In this document: piece after piece, positions 27,940 through 43,670 of the stretch | How positions within the stretch are numbered: the stretch's first letter is position 1 | Layout of the letters: the number at the start of each line of letters is the position of its first letter | Origin: Isoetes taiwanensis | Lineage: Eukaryota; Streptophyta; Lycopodiopsida; Isoetales; Isoetaceae | Length of the DNA: 64,000 nucleotides | Assembly: GCA_021234155.1 (NCBI GenBank) | Contig: JAJEKV010000058.1 | Location: 4,970,600-5,034,599, forward strand | Direction of reading: 5' to 3' | The notes under the pieces: generated by a model | What the model was told of the DNA's origin: nothing | Database searches by the model: none | The model's input: only the letters and a program-made list of their open reading frames with translations | Position numbers and translations under genes: made by a program

Positions 27940-29040
27940 CTATGCAGCCTCCTGTTCCACTACCACCTTTCCACGACGCCAAAATGCCTTCTTGCCATTT
28001 TGCTTAGCTTCCCTAAATATCCGCATCTGTTCTTTATGCTCTTGCAGCTGGAGCTTCGTGAGGTCATCATTTATCCATATCTTTTTTCCTTTCAGCAAAG
28101 TTTTCTTCTTTAACACATTAATCTTATCCTCCCTGGAGCGAAACTTTACAATGACATGTCTGTCCCTGTTATTAGGTTTCCCAACCCGGAATGCTTCCGT
28201 AATACCAGCATCTACAATTTGTAGCTCTTGTCTACAAAAAGACATCATTGCTTCAGTGGTTTTCTCTTCGGCTTCTTCAGACAGCCCTATGATTCTGAGA
28301 TTCAGAGCTTTTTCCTTCTTTTCCTGCTCTTCAATATATGCTGCAAGCTGATTTTTTACCTGTATCATATCATTGCTATTATCCTCCCCACAAGTATCAC
28401 TGGCCTGCTCTACAGTAGAGGGAAATCCTTGCTTAAACATCTCAAATTCTTCTCGCATTTCCTTCTTAAATTGAGCTACTTCTTGCATCATTTTAATCTT
28501 GCATTTATCAATTTCTTCTTGAACTTGAGCAAGCAGGAAAGATTTAAGGTCGTTTACCATACCTTGGACTGATGACTCCATGGCCGTTTTCATCAAGGAC
28601 ATTGCTTGATCCATTGCTTGTCTCATATGCCCAACTGCCAGCTGCAAATCTTCTTTTGTAACTCCTTCTGCAGCTCTAAACTCCCCTGCTGCAGCCTCCA
28701 CAGAGCCAATTTCGCATCCCTTTTGGAATGGGTCTGCACTGGCAGCCCTTACAGTGTCGGGTTTTGCTTTGAGGTTCTTTACCTCTTTCAAAATTTTCAT
28801 TTTCCCTTCTCCACAAGACATCACCTGGATTTGAGATGGGTCTGCGCTAGCAGCAGATTCCTCTATTCTGTCATGTCCCCCAGATTCAGAACTTGCAGTT
28901 TCAGAGTCTGACCCACCATCATATTTTTTAAATCCTTTTTTAGAGTCATGGGCCGTTTTGGGTGCAGACACCGATCCAGAGCAGGACCCATCACTCTTCT
29001 TGGACCTGGTTTTGTGCGCCATCAACCTGATTGGGACCAC
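27940..29040 (-). CDS. LINE B ORF1: L1-ORF1p-like RNA-binding protein
   Basis: A protein of 366 residues. The N-terminus is basic and Ser-rich (MAHKTRSKKSDG; an in-frame ATG six codons earlier is also possible). A coiled coil spans about residues 140-245, with heptad-like runs of Lys/Glu/Gln/Leu. From about 245 an RRM-like fold begins (LNLRIIGLSEEAEEK, then RHVIVKFRSREDK). The end (IWINDDLTKLQLQEHKEQMR, then WRRGKVVVEQEAA) resembles the C-terminal domain of L1 ORF1p. Proteins of this type trimerise through the coil and coat the element RNA. The ORF ends in UAG with ORF2 continuing in the same frame. No damage is seen. Confidence 0.85.
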   Translation of the reverse strand: MVPIRLMAHKTRSKKSDGSCSGSVSAPKTAHDSKKGFKKYDGGSDSETASSESGGHDRIEESAASADPSQIQVMSCGEGKMKILKEVKNLKAKPDTVRAASADPFQKGCEIGSVEAAAGEFRAAEGVTKEDLQLAVGHMRQAMDQAMSLMKTAMESSVQGMVNDLKSFLLAQVQEEIDKCKIKMMQEVAQFKKEMREEFEMFKQGFPSTVEQASDTCGEDNSNDMIQVKNQLAAYIEEQEKKEKALNLRIIGLSEEAEEKTTEAMMSFCRQELQIVDAGITEAFRVGKPNNRDRHVIVKFRSREDKINVLKKKTLLKGKKIWINDDLTKLQLQEHKEQMRIFREAKQNGKKAFWRRGKVVVEQEAA

Positions 29041-29366
29041 AACCGCTGCCTAATCCCGGGCGTGCCGCCGTCCTAACGCCACAATCGCTTTCTTTGTGAT
29101 TTCGGCCGGGATGTAAATGCTGCTGCCACAATCCCCTGCTGCGTTTTCACTTGCAATCTGGGGCTGAGACCCTGTCGTAATCAACAAGAACTTTGTGCAG
29201 AGATTTGGTTTGTTCAACCTGCAGTCCGGGACTGAAGGACAAGAACTTTGTGCTTTGTGCAGTCCGGAAACAGATCTGGCCCTTTGTGGGTTCGGTGCAG
29301 ATGATGCCCTTCCCTTTTATGTGCTCGTTCTTTGTGATAGCGCCCAACGTGCGCCCAGAGTAGCGC

Positions 29367-29520
<154 letters not shown>

Positions 29521-29523
29521 GCC

Positions 29524-30696
29524 GCCACATGTTTTTTTTATCTCTCGTGCTATCGGCGAGAGACAATTTTTATACCGTATAGCATGAGAGTAAATGAGAG
29601 ACAATAATCTCTCGATGCCTAACCAAGCTGGTTAAGGGCAAAAATAAAAAGTGGTCGGATTTTTCCTAACTAAAGTTTTTCTGGGATCGGAATTTTTGGG
29701 TTCCTTTATGTCACGCGGGTCCGCCTGTCCCTCGAGGAGAAAAGCCACGCACAATACTGATTTCTTTGCATCCAGCTTCCGGAACAAGCCTGAGGCTTCC
29801 GGATTCGAGCTTCCGGATTTTGAGGCTTTGAGCTTCCGGATTTGAGCTTCCAGATTTCCAGATTTTGAGGCTTTGAGGCTTCAGGATTTGCCGTTTTTGA
29901 GCTTCAGATTTGGATTTGAGCCACGAGCTCGTTGAAAAGGCTTATTTGCAGATTTTGTTGAAAGAGCCCTATTTACATATTTCGTTCAAGAAGCCATGTT
30001 TCATTGGAGAAGCCAGGTTTTCAATCTGAAGCATGGCCATTTCGGATTTGAGGCATGGCTACGGCAAAGTAGAAACTCAAGAACATGCAAAATAAAATCT
30101 GTAACAATCTCGAAACTAACAGCTCGAAGCCAAGAACCTCAATATTTTCCTGTTTATGAAACACCTGCTTCAGAAAACGCTCATTGAAGCCCAAAATCAC
30201 TGTTGGACCCATTTATTATCCAAAGAACCTCAATATTTTCCTATATTTTCCTGTTTATTAAGAACCGGCTTCAGAAAAATGCTGATTGAAGCCCAAAATC
30301 GCTGTTGGGCCCAATTTTATTATATGAACATCTTGCCTTCCTTTGCTTTGCTCGAATTGAAGATATTTTTACTCTACTTTTTGTTCAGTAAGTCGGATTT
30401 TGTAAGTCGGATTTTGTTCAGCAGGGTAATTTGTTGCAGGTTTGCATGAATTAGAAGATGTGGAAGGAATTAAATTTGTTGTTCCGCTGACACAAAGCGC
30501 ACCAAAATATTTCAGGAGGCCCAAATTTGTTTCGGCGTGACCAAACCTAACGGACAACATATAATGAAAAAGCCCCTAACAACAGTTAGGGGAAAATTAT
30601 CTCTCAAGCGAGAGTCCACTAAGTGGACTCTCGCATCTCTCTCGTGATCTCTCCTCTCAAATTGTCTCTCATGTTGTCTCTCGGTTCGCATGTGGC
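29524..30696. mobile_element. foldback-rich non-autonomous DNA element M, copy 1
   Basis: About 1.17 kb without coding capacity. The ends are inverted GCCACATG (29524-29531 and 30689-30696), with GAGAGACAA-type subrepeats near both ends. Inside are a GCTTCCGGATTTGAG-type minisatellite (29775-29915), two tandem units of about 100 bases (each with AACCTCAATATTTTCCT, 30130-30310), the hairpin CCCCTAAC/GTTAGGGG (about 30571-30592) and the near-perfect palindrome GCGAGAGTCCACT/AGTGGACTCTCGC (about 30607-30634). A MULE-like or foldback class is likely, but no clear target duplication was found. Copy 2 is at 51432. Confidence 0.55.
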
Positions 30697-30699
30697 CAA

Positions 30700-30702
<3 letters not shown>

Positions 30703-30794
<92 letters not shown>
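30703..30794. repeat. (CT)n tract at the 5' end of LINE C copy 1
   Basis: About 46 CT units ending where LINE C begins (GTGACATGGTGCAGGG). Confidence 0.98.
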
Positions 30795-35583
<4,789 letters not shown>

Positions 35584-35706
35584 GGTTGTGAATGTGGCCT
35601 CTGTGCCCCCTCTCCCCTTTTATCTTGATTTGGAATGTGGCTTGCATGCCAAGATTTTTTGTGATAGGACCAAGTGCCATCCTCTGTAGCAGCCCTCAGG
35701 CTTTTT

Positions 35707-35923
<217 letters not shown>

Positions 35924-36109
35924 GGGTTGTGAATGTGGCCTCTGTGCCCCCTCTCCCCTTTTATCTTGATTTGGAATGTGGCTTGCATGCCAAGATTTTT
36001 TGTGATAGGACCAAGTGCCATCCTCTGTAGCAGCCCTCAGGCTTTTTTTTCTGGAAATGAATTGATGAAACAGAGCCTCGGGCATTTTTTGGATTTGAGT
36101 TTTGAATAT

Positions 36110-39100
36110 TTTTTTTTTTTTGAGGGAATGAGATTTTTTCAATTAATTATATATTAGAAAATACATAAGATCCAAGTCTTTGATCAGAAGGGATCAAAGT
36201 ACTGTAGATATTGGAGCAAAACATGAAATAGAAGCCAAATAATATCCAAGTGCATATCCAAAATAAAGAGTGATATGCCTTATGAGCCAAAAGTAATTGT
36301 TTCTAAATTGAGATACTAAGGAAATATAGAGTTGTGTATGCAAGTCGAAATTCTTCTTCCTGATAAACCGAAGATTGGAAAATCCTTGTGATAACAGGAG
36401 CACACAGTCGCCAATTGCCTGCAAGATAAAAGCAGAATAGACAACAGAGTGCTAGGTTAAGTAAGGGACAGAGCTTATTGATCAAGGAATGGAAAACGAT
36501 CAGAGAAAGCTGGGCTTAGGATGAAATTGGTTTTCTTTCCCCAGTCCAGGCACTCCAGCAAGTCAGAAACACATGAAGTGGCCATTAGAATGAGCAGATT
36601 TCCATATGCATCAGCTTTGCACCTGTGATAGTAATAGCATTCCCTGTAGAAGTTGAACTGCCTGTCTGTCATATGCATGCTGGTAGTTTCCAAAAACCAA
36701 AAAAGTGTAATCATCTGATAGGTGCTTTTGCAAAACTCATAAGCCCAATGGATCTCAGAAACTGGAAATTCATGAAGGCTCGGGAAAATTCTGTCATGGA
36801 TTTTGGATCTCCAGTAATAATCCTGATAAGCATTCACCTGAGTGTTAACCTGCCCCTTATATCTGATAGCTTCATTGAGGTCAAAGCTGGTATCCAGATC
36901 CCTCTTGCAAAACTCCAGATAATCTAGCACAATCATAGTAAAGACTACTATTAGTATTCGTGCAGTGCAATTTAAATAAATTGAATTTTCCATAATAACT
37001 CCCAATACTATTCCATCTTTCATTGAATGAGTCTGTTTGCCCTTTTTGGACAGTAGCAGTACTTTGCAACTCATGAATAATATTAAGTTTAATCCAAAAG
37101 ATGGAAGTCGATTGATTCCCATATAGGCATCTGTTCCTGTGTTTCCATATATTCCATAACACAATGAAAAGAATAGTGTTGTAAAAAGCATCATTGGTTA
37201 GGAAATAGTCAATAAAAGAGTTAGCCTTTTTAACTCTGAAATTGTCTTCACACCAACTCCATAAACCATTTAATTTCCTGCAGTGGAAAATGTGAGTCAT
37301 TGATTCAGTTGAGTCTTGACATAGAGGACACGTGGAGGAAATTGGGGTCAGGCCTTTTTTTGACCTGCTAGGATTGTAAAGTTTAGCTGCAGAATCAAGG
37401 TTTGGCAGACTTTTGTTTGCTAATAACCATATAAAGAAGGAAATTCTTGGGGTGCAAAAAGAAAGCCAGATATTATCAAAAAACTTTAGAATCCAGATCA
37501 TCATTTAAATTCCAATAATGCTTAGCTTTTGAAGACCTTCCATTATTTGCTAGTAAACTATAGATCAGGGAGACCTTATATTTAGGCTTCTCTTTACATA
37601 ACCAGTCCATTGGCAAATCAATATTCCCAATATTTCCAATATTGGCATTTGAGAGGAGGGCTTTAATGTGAATAAATAACCTTTTATCTGACAGAGTTCC
37701 ACTCACTTTTCTTTTTAGAGCAGTCCAGGTGATCCATCTATTATCCACTCGAAGGTCACCTATAACATTGATGCCTGCATTTTTCCATTTTCTATAGATT
37801 CTAGGGTGCTTGAATGCCAGGGGGATGCTTCTGGAATTTGCAAGAGAAGAGTTCCAGAAAATAGAAGTTTGAGAGTTGAAATTACTAATCCCCTGATGTT
37901 CAAAGCAACTTGAGATTTTATTCCAGGCAACAATCATGTTTCTCATAATTGGGGAGATGTCAGGAGCAGGCTGAATAGGGAAGAAAGCAGAAGATGGCAG
38001 AAAATGCTCCACTGATGGATGGCCCTTAAATTTACACTTTTGAAGCCAATATTTAATGAAAACAGTAGCAGGATTATTAGTTTGAAAGAGAGCTTTCCAA
38101 ATGTATTTACCAACTAGAGCTGAACCTTGAATGAAAAGATCCTTACAACCAATACCCCCTTTCGATTTAGACTTAGTCAAGTAATTCCAATTAATTAAAT
38201 GACGTTTACCCCATATGAAATTTCTAATGATTTTCTCCAGCTGTAGATAAATAGATTTTGGGGCAAGCAAGGCAGAGGAAAAATATATGTGTGAGCTTGC
38301 AATAACACTGTTTGCAATTATGGTTCTCCCTGCCATAGAGAGACAGCTGCCATAGTAATTCAATTTCCTTTTAATATTGGAAATGATAGGAGTCCATAAG
38401 CCTTTGATATTGTTGTCCAGAGATAAAGGTAACCCCAGTAATTTAGATGCCTGAGTAGGATTCAAGCAGTTGATGCCACATATGGTTTGCTGACCTGTCT
38501 CACCAATAATATTACATTTGTTTAAGTTTAGGGAGATTCCAGAGGCGGCACTGAAAGCTTGAATTATATCAAGATATGCAGAAATATTGGAGGCATTATT
38601 CTGGAGAAAGCTAAAAGAATCGTCTGCATATTGCAGAATATTCATGTTTGAAGAGTTGTCTGGCAAGATCAAACCTTTAATATGATCAAGACTTTGCTGA
38701 TGATTGATCACTCTAGATAGAAGCTCAGTGACAGCAATGAAAATGTATGGGGCAAGGGGACATCCTTGTCTTACACCCCTTGCAAGTGGGAAAAAGGAGC
38801 CAGGAGAGCCATTAATTAACACAGAAGATTGGGATCTAGAGTTCAGGCCGAGAATCAAGCTTATAATCTTGTCAGAGAAGCCAAGGTAATTCAGGGCAAA
38901 TTTTATGAAATTCCAGTGAACAGTGTCGAAAGCCTTAGAAAAATCTAACTTTAGCAGAACACAATTTTGACCAGAATACTTACTCCAGTGAAGACCCTCT
39001 ACAGCTGCAATATAATTGTCAAGAATATACCTATTTGGGAGAAAAGCTGACTGAGAAGGATTGATGACTTTTTGAAGATGCCCTTTAATTCTGTTAGCAA

Positions 39101-39996
39101 TAATTTTAGCACAGACTTTATAGGAGGTGTTAGTCAAAGAAATTGGCCTCCAGTCAGTAAAAGCTAAGGGATCCTCATTCTTAGGAATCAGAGAAATTAG
39201 GCCAGCAGAGATAGCAGGGTGCAAATGATTAGAGTTCCAGAAACCATGGATCATTCTAGAGAAATCCATTTGAATGATATCCCAGAAATGAATGTAAAAA
39301 TCAGATTGAAAGCCATCTGGGCCAGGACTTTTCCCCTTAGCAAGTGAGGTTAAAGTTTTATAAATCTCCTCAACAGTAGGCAAATTGGTAATACTCTGAT
39401 TCATATCATCAGTATGACTTGTTGCTAGATTATTTGGAGTATTCTGAATCATGTCATAAAAAACATTAGCTTTGCTGGCAGTATTCGAGTCAAAGGCTTG
39501 TTGAGAGAAAAGCTCAGCATATTTAGAGCTAAAGAAATTGGAGATATCAGAGTGCTTATCAAGACTGGTATTATCCTCAGTGGTGATTTTAGAGATATTG
39601 GATTTGAGCAGCCTATTCTTGGCAACCCTAAAAAAGAATTTAGAATTGCCTTTGTCTAGATTGGCATGGTACTTTAGCTTGCATGAAATAGCAGCCCCTT
39701 TGGCTTCAAATTCTTCTATCAATTTAATTGAGTTTTCAAGATTTCCTTCCAGAAGATGCAGATTTGGATTAAGGGGATCATTTTGAAGTTGCATCCTGAT
39801 ATCCTTAATATCTTGCAGGTATTTAAATTTCTCAGCATTCTTTTGAGTTAGCTGATTTTTAGCCCAGCTTTTAATCCATCCCTTAGCAGCTTTGATATTG
39901 GCATAGAATTCCTTCATGGAAGTAGAGTTATTCAAACCAACTCTGGGAAGATTTAGGTAGAAAGCTTTGAATTCAGCACAAAAAACCTCAGATCTC
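36110..39996 (-). mobile_element. LINE E, plant L1-type, 5'-truncated
   Basis: Inserted within the pogo relic of unit 1; unit 2 lacks it. A T-run at 36110-36121 is the poly(A) tail on the minus strand. The reverse transcriptase region (about 39996-37476) has LAKGKSPGPDGFQSDFYIHF, LLKLDFSKAFDTVHW, GVRQGCPLAPYIFIAV and LQYADDSFSF, all typical of plant L1. A zf-RVT domain follows (37504-36881: CPLCQDSTESMTHIFHC), overlapping another frame (37194-36475), so at least one frameshift separates the parts. The endonuclease is absent (5' truncation). Unlike LINEs A-C it has a true poly(A) tail and no CT flanks. Unit 2 has about 390 bases at this site that unit 1 lacks, so the insertion seems to have come with a deletion. 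Confidence 0.9.
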
Positions 39997-40230
39997 ACAA
40001 ACCTGGTTAGTGAATGTGTTGCCCTCCTCAAATCTTGGTGTTGGCCCCGTGCCTTCAGACATATTTGACCTCCAAGTCTTCTCAAACCCCACATCCATTC
40101 CTCTGGGCCGGGAGATTATGTCCTTGTCCACACCTATTTTAACCATTTCTCGAATGATCCTAGCCTTGTCTATGGCCTTATCGTGGTCATGTTGGTGGGC
40201 AGAATTGGTTGCTGCATAATCAATCCAATC

Positions 40231-40644
40231 TTATGTGTCCAACCTCATGGAATTCCTAGGGCCAGTCTCAACATGTGTCTGTGTCTCTTCCTCTCTGTTG
40301 ACCAAGTCCCATGTCTTCATTGGTGACCTGATTGTGCTAATGGAGTTTGGGACTTGTCTGACCAGAGGTAGGTACCCTTCTATGCTAACATCCTGCACAC
40401 CAGCAACGTCACCCAAGCATAACTGTGTATCCTCCAAGCTACACATAACCTCAACTTCTTCTTCACTATCATAAGCAATTGTGTGATCACCCATAACTGG
40501 GGTTGTCAATCCACTGACCTGCTGACGTTCATGGTCCAACATGAATGATGTTTTGATTATTGGAGCCCTAACTGGACTCATCCCTTGCCTCATCCTCATC
40601 CTGTTTCTCACCTCTAACCTTTTGCTCTTCACCTCTTCACTCAT
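40231..40644 (-). CDS. unknown acidic 137-residue frame beside the pogo relic
   Basis: I do not recognise this protein. It starts MSEEVKSKRLEVRNRMRMRQ and then turns acidic (DSEEEVEVMCSLEDTQLCLG). Its ATG overlaps the stop of the upstream coiled-coil frame by 8 bases. Unit 2 keeps the same frame intact (58948-58535) with only a few substitutions, while nearby frames are broken. It may be a second product of the DNA transposon, or the C-terminal exon of the transposase read after a shift. Confidence 0.4.
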   Translation of the reverse strand: MSEEVKSKRLEVRNRMRMRQGMSPVRAPIIKTSFMLDHERQQVSGLTTPVMGDHTIAYDSEEEVEVMCSLEDTQLCLGDVAGVQDVSIEGYLPLVRQVPNSISTIRSPMKTWDLVNREEETQTHVETGPRNSMRLDT

Positions 40645-41041
40645 TGGCTAAAGACTGCAGCCACTCTTGAAAGGTGCCTAGGGTACATGAATTTTCTACG
40701 TCTTGCAGTGAGGCTTCAAATGCAGCGTCTGCCTTCTTCTTATATTCCCTTTCTTCCCTATTTTGTTGTGCTCTTTTAGCAGCCTCTAGCCTTTCCAATT
40801 TCCTTCTAGCAACTTGCTCATTCTTTAGTCTCTCAGCCTCAGCCCTTCTAGCCTTCTCAGCTAACACGGCCTCACAGAAGCCATCACTAGAGATGTGCAC
40901 CCTCCCACTCAGATCTGGAGCTAAACCCCACTTCCTTGCCCTCATGGCCTGAGACTGCTGCACATATGCTTGTGATATCCTCATGTTTTCAGCCTCCTGC
41001 ACATCTGCCCGTTTTTGTCCCATAACATGAGCTGGCAGCAT
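40637..41041 (-). CDS. coiled-coil frame, likely C-terminal part of the pogo-like transposase
   Basis: A frame of 134 codons with a long charged helix (AEKARRAEAERLKNEQVARR and following), about residues 55-110. It lies directly after the transposase tail FRATGIWPFNSDKVKG on the same strand; in-frame stops between them, two of them TAG, suggest decay of one longer protein. The same frame is open in unit 2 (59327-58941). Confidence 0.45.
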   Translation of the reverse strand: MLPAHVMGQKRADVQEAENMRISQAYVQQSQAMRARKWGLAPDLSGRVHISSDGFCEAVLAEKARRAEAERLKNEQVARRKLERLEAAKRAQQNREEREYKKKADAAFEASLQDVENSCTLGTFQEWLQSLANE

Positions 41042-42532
41042 AGGTTGCAGCGAGGGCCTACTGGTTGCATCGATGGCCTCATGGTTACCAACTTGTGCTC
41101 CTTCTCATTGAGATGGATACATACCATGACCTGCAATTTCTACATCCTCAATTTCATGTATATGCTCATCAATATGCTGCTGGCCACCACGTTCACCAGT
41201 AGGCTGCTATGCCTCCCATAACTATTGCAAATCAGGCATGTTGAATTGTTCCAATTCCTCATCCTCTAAGTTGGCAGTCTCTTCCTGCTCCCCACTTCCT
41301 ATAATCTGCTCTATGGGCACCCTACCAAACCTGCCACTTTCTTGGCCTTTAACCTTATCAGAGTTGAAAGGCCATATCCCAGTTGCTCTAAAATCCGCCT
41401 TGATGTTGCTAGGTATCAGCCCTGATTCAATGGCCTATGAAATGAGCTCTGCAATGTCCTCCCTCTTTGGCTCTGTCCTCCCTTTTCTAACCATATAGGA
41501 AGACCTCAACCTTTTGAATGCTGCTTTGAATGGTGCAATCTTGCCACATCCAAAGGTTGTAACCTATGGGATGTGTGGGCTGGCAGAAGGGCAAAATGAA
41601 TGCCCATTCCTTTAGCTGCCAAAATTACTTCTAGTTCTGCTGCCATGGCCATCCAAAATTATAAGGTATGGCCTTGATGGGGATACTCCACCTGGGACCC
41701 TAGCAACAAAATGTGACAACTAGGACTTGAACAATAATGTAGTCATCCAGGCTGAGGGCTGAACAGCCTGAATTGCCCCTTCCTCACATCTAGCAATGTT
41801 ATCTTGCCTCATCTGGGTACATATTAGGTATCTTGAACCCTTCAGCATTTACACATACCAATATTGTAACCCACTCCCTGTTGTTCCTGACAACCTCACT
41901 TACCCTATTCTCCCCTTTCCTCCTATGATCTTGATACCCTTTACCTTCCCAGCTTGGATGCCAGTTTCATAAATCCTAGAGGCCGGGAAATCAAACTCGT
42001 CATAGATCTGCCTCAGTCTAGCATAGAAGTTATCCAAGTTCTGCTGTGTCATAGCATGCGCCCGAGCTATATCTAGTGTCTCTGCACTTCTAAAAACAAC
42101 CTCTGGATGTCTTTGCTTGAACAGTTTCCACCATTTACTACCAGAAATGCCACAGAAATCTGAGTTACCCTCTTAACAAGGTTTAAAATGGAACGCACTT
42201 ATTTAAGAAGTGCGTTTGAAAGATTCCTTTAAAAATTTGAAAACTTGAAAAAACAGACAAAATAGGAGCAGAAAATTGTTGAGCACCTAGCGTTCGGAAT
42301 ACCACAGAAAAAGTAACATTTTTAAAGCTATTTCATTTCAAAAAGAAAGCAGGGAAAAAAAGTGCTTGTTTTGAGGGTTTAAACACTAGTTTTGGAAACT
42401 GAACAAGTTCTTATTGTTGAAAATAGAAGCAAATATAGTTTGTCTTTTTGCACACTTAATGTAAGTACTACCAAAATCAAACGCAAAAAAGACAAAGAGT
42501 TTGAAATCATGGAGCCAGAAAGAACGTTTATG

Positions 42533-42992
42533 TTAACGCCTCTCCCTTCCTGAAGGGGCTCTTGCGCGCATGGGAGCAGGTCCGCCCGCTATTTGCCATT
42601 GACGCCGCCAGTAGTATTCAGGTAGACGCATCGCCATGGTGGATCCCGCTCGGCCCTGGTGCAGCACCTCAGGTGCTGGCTGCATCCGTCGATCCTCGGA
42701 TCCAGTGCAGATGGGCACAGCGTGGGGTTTCGCAAGTGGGGAGTGGTATATTGACGCCGCCTTGCACCGGGCAGCTTTTTGCCACAAGTTTCGACTTCGT
42801 GAACGGATCTGGCGCTTATTTGGGCACGGGTGGCTAATGCGCTATCACGTGCATCCTCGCAGCGCGCCCCGGGCGGTGTGGAGTTGTCATCCAAAAGTTG
42901 ACCCCTCGAATTTCGTGAAGTCATGCTATGAGCTTTTGGCTATTCAGGATGAGCTGCCTCCCTCGGACGGCTGGAGTCTCCAGGTGCCAGGA
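42533..42992 (+). mobile_element. LINE F, copy 1 (truncated at both ends)
   Basis: The same L1-type tail as at 60833-61787, starting at CGCCTCTCCCTTCC. It stops abruptly at the duplication junction (42992). It keeps about 160 bases (42610-42768), lying between two TTGACGCCGCC repeats, that copy 2 has lost. No intact frame. Confidence 0.75.
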
Positions 42993-43005
42993 AGTCTCCA
43001 GGTGA

Positions 43006-43670
43006 CGTCCGCCAAGTGCGTTGGATACCTAATATTTGGACAACAACATTGTAGAACAAATTTTCATCAAAATCCCTAAGGTTAAGAAGTTACAGCATCA
43101 TGAAATTGGGGGGGAGGGGGGGGAGGGGGTGGTCCAAGCTCCTGCATCATTACTTCAATAGCCCCATTCACGTGTACCACAAGCCTGCCATCGCCAGACT
43201 TATGGACTCGTGAAGACGCCAAGTGTACCACCTGACATGCTGCTTAACATTCTGTACATCCGCCAATCTCCCATGATCGGATAATGATGCTTTAATGCAG
43301 CTTCACGCCTACACCGTGGTCGCCATACTCATGCCCCTATGTCCTAAGCTTGCCAGCTGTCATGCCCTAGACCAACGGTATCCCCAATTTGGCACGCCTT
43401 CACCAAATGTCCAGCCTATCTCCTTAAATCCTTTCTAATTCTTCAATCGATTTGCCCTTAAACAGCTCGGACCGTCTCTGCTCCACATACAGTGGATGAA
43501 TTTGGCCTTTAAGGTAAGGATTTTTAGGAATCTGGGATGTCCAGATCGCGCCAGACCCATCATTCCCTTCTTTCTTTAAATTGGGAGTTGAGTGTCTCCC
43601 TGCCGAAACTGAAGAATTCTTAATCAGCTCGAAGCGCCACAGGTAAGCGCCAACTTCTCTTGTCTTCTTC
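43006..43670 (+). repeat. block G, copy 2, left part
   Basis: Matches 20726-21375; cut at GTCTTCTTC by the MULE insertion and continued at 46959. Confidence 0.85.

Larger units (their letters stand above)
39997..42180 (-). pseudogene. pogo/CENP-B-like DDE transposase relic, copy 1
   Basis: On the minus strand from 42180: SDFCGISGSKWWKLFKQRHP (end of the DNA-binding region), then FPASRIYETGIQAGKVKG, SAWMTTLLFKS, YLIILDGHGS, LPAHTSHRLQPLDVA and FRATGIWPFNSDKVKG. The order and motifs fit DDE_1 (pogo, Tigger, CENP-B). The first Asp normally found in DETG is missing, and stops and shifts break the frame, so it is inactive. The same strand continues into a 134-residue Ala/Glu/Lys/Arg coiled-coil frame (41041-40637) and an acidic 137-residue frame (40644-40231) that overlaps it by 8 bases. 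Terminal inverted repeats were not found. A hairpin (AACGCACTT/AAGTGCGTT) is at 42192-42216. Confidence 0.75.

Noticed and set aside
36110-39996. LINE E as a member of the CT-targeting LINE group
   Set aside because: Its RT motifs are of plant L1 type, it has a poly(A) tail, and its flanks are not CT repeats.
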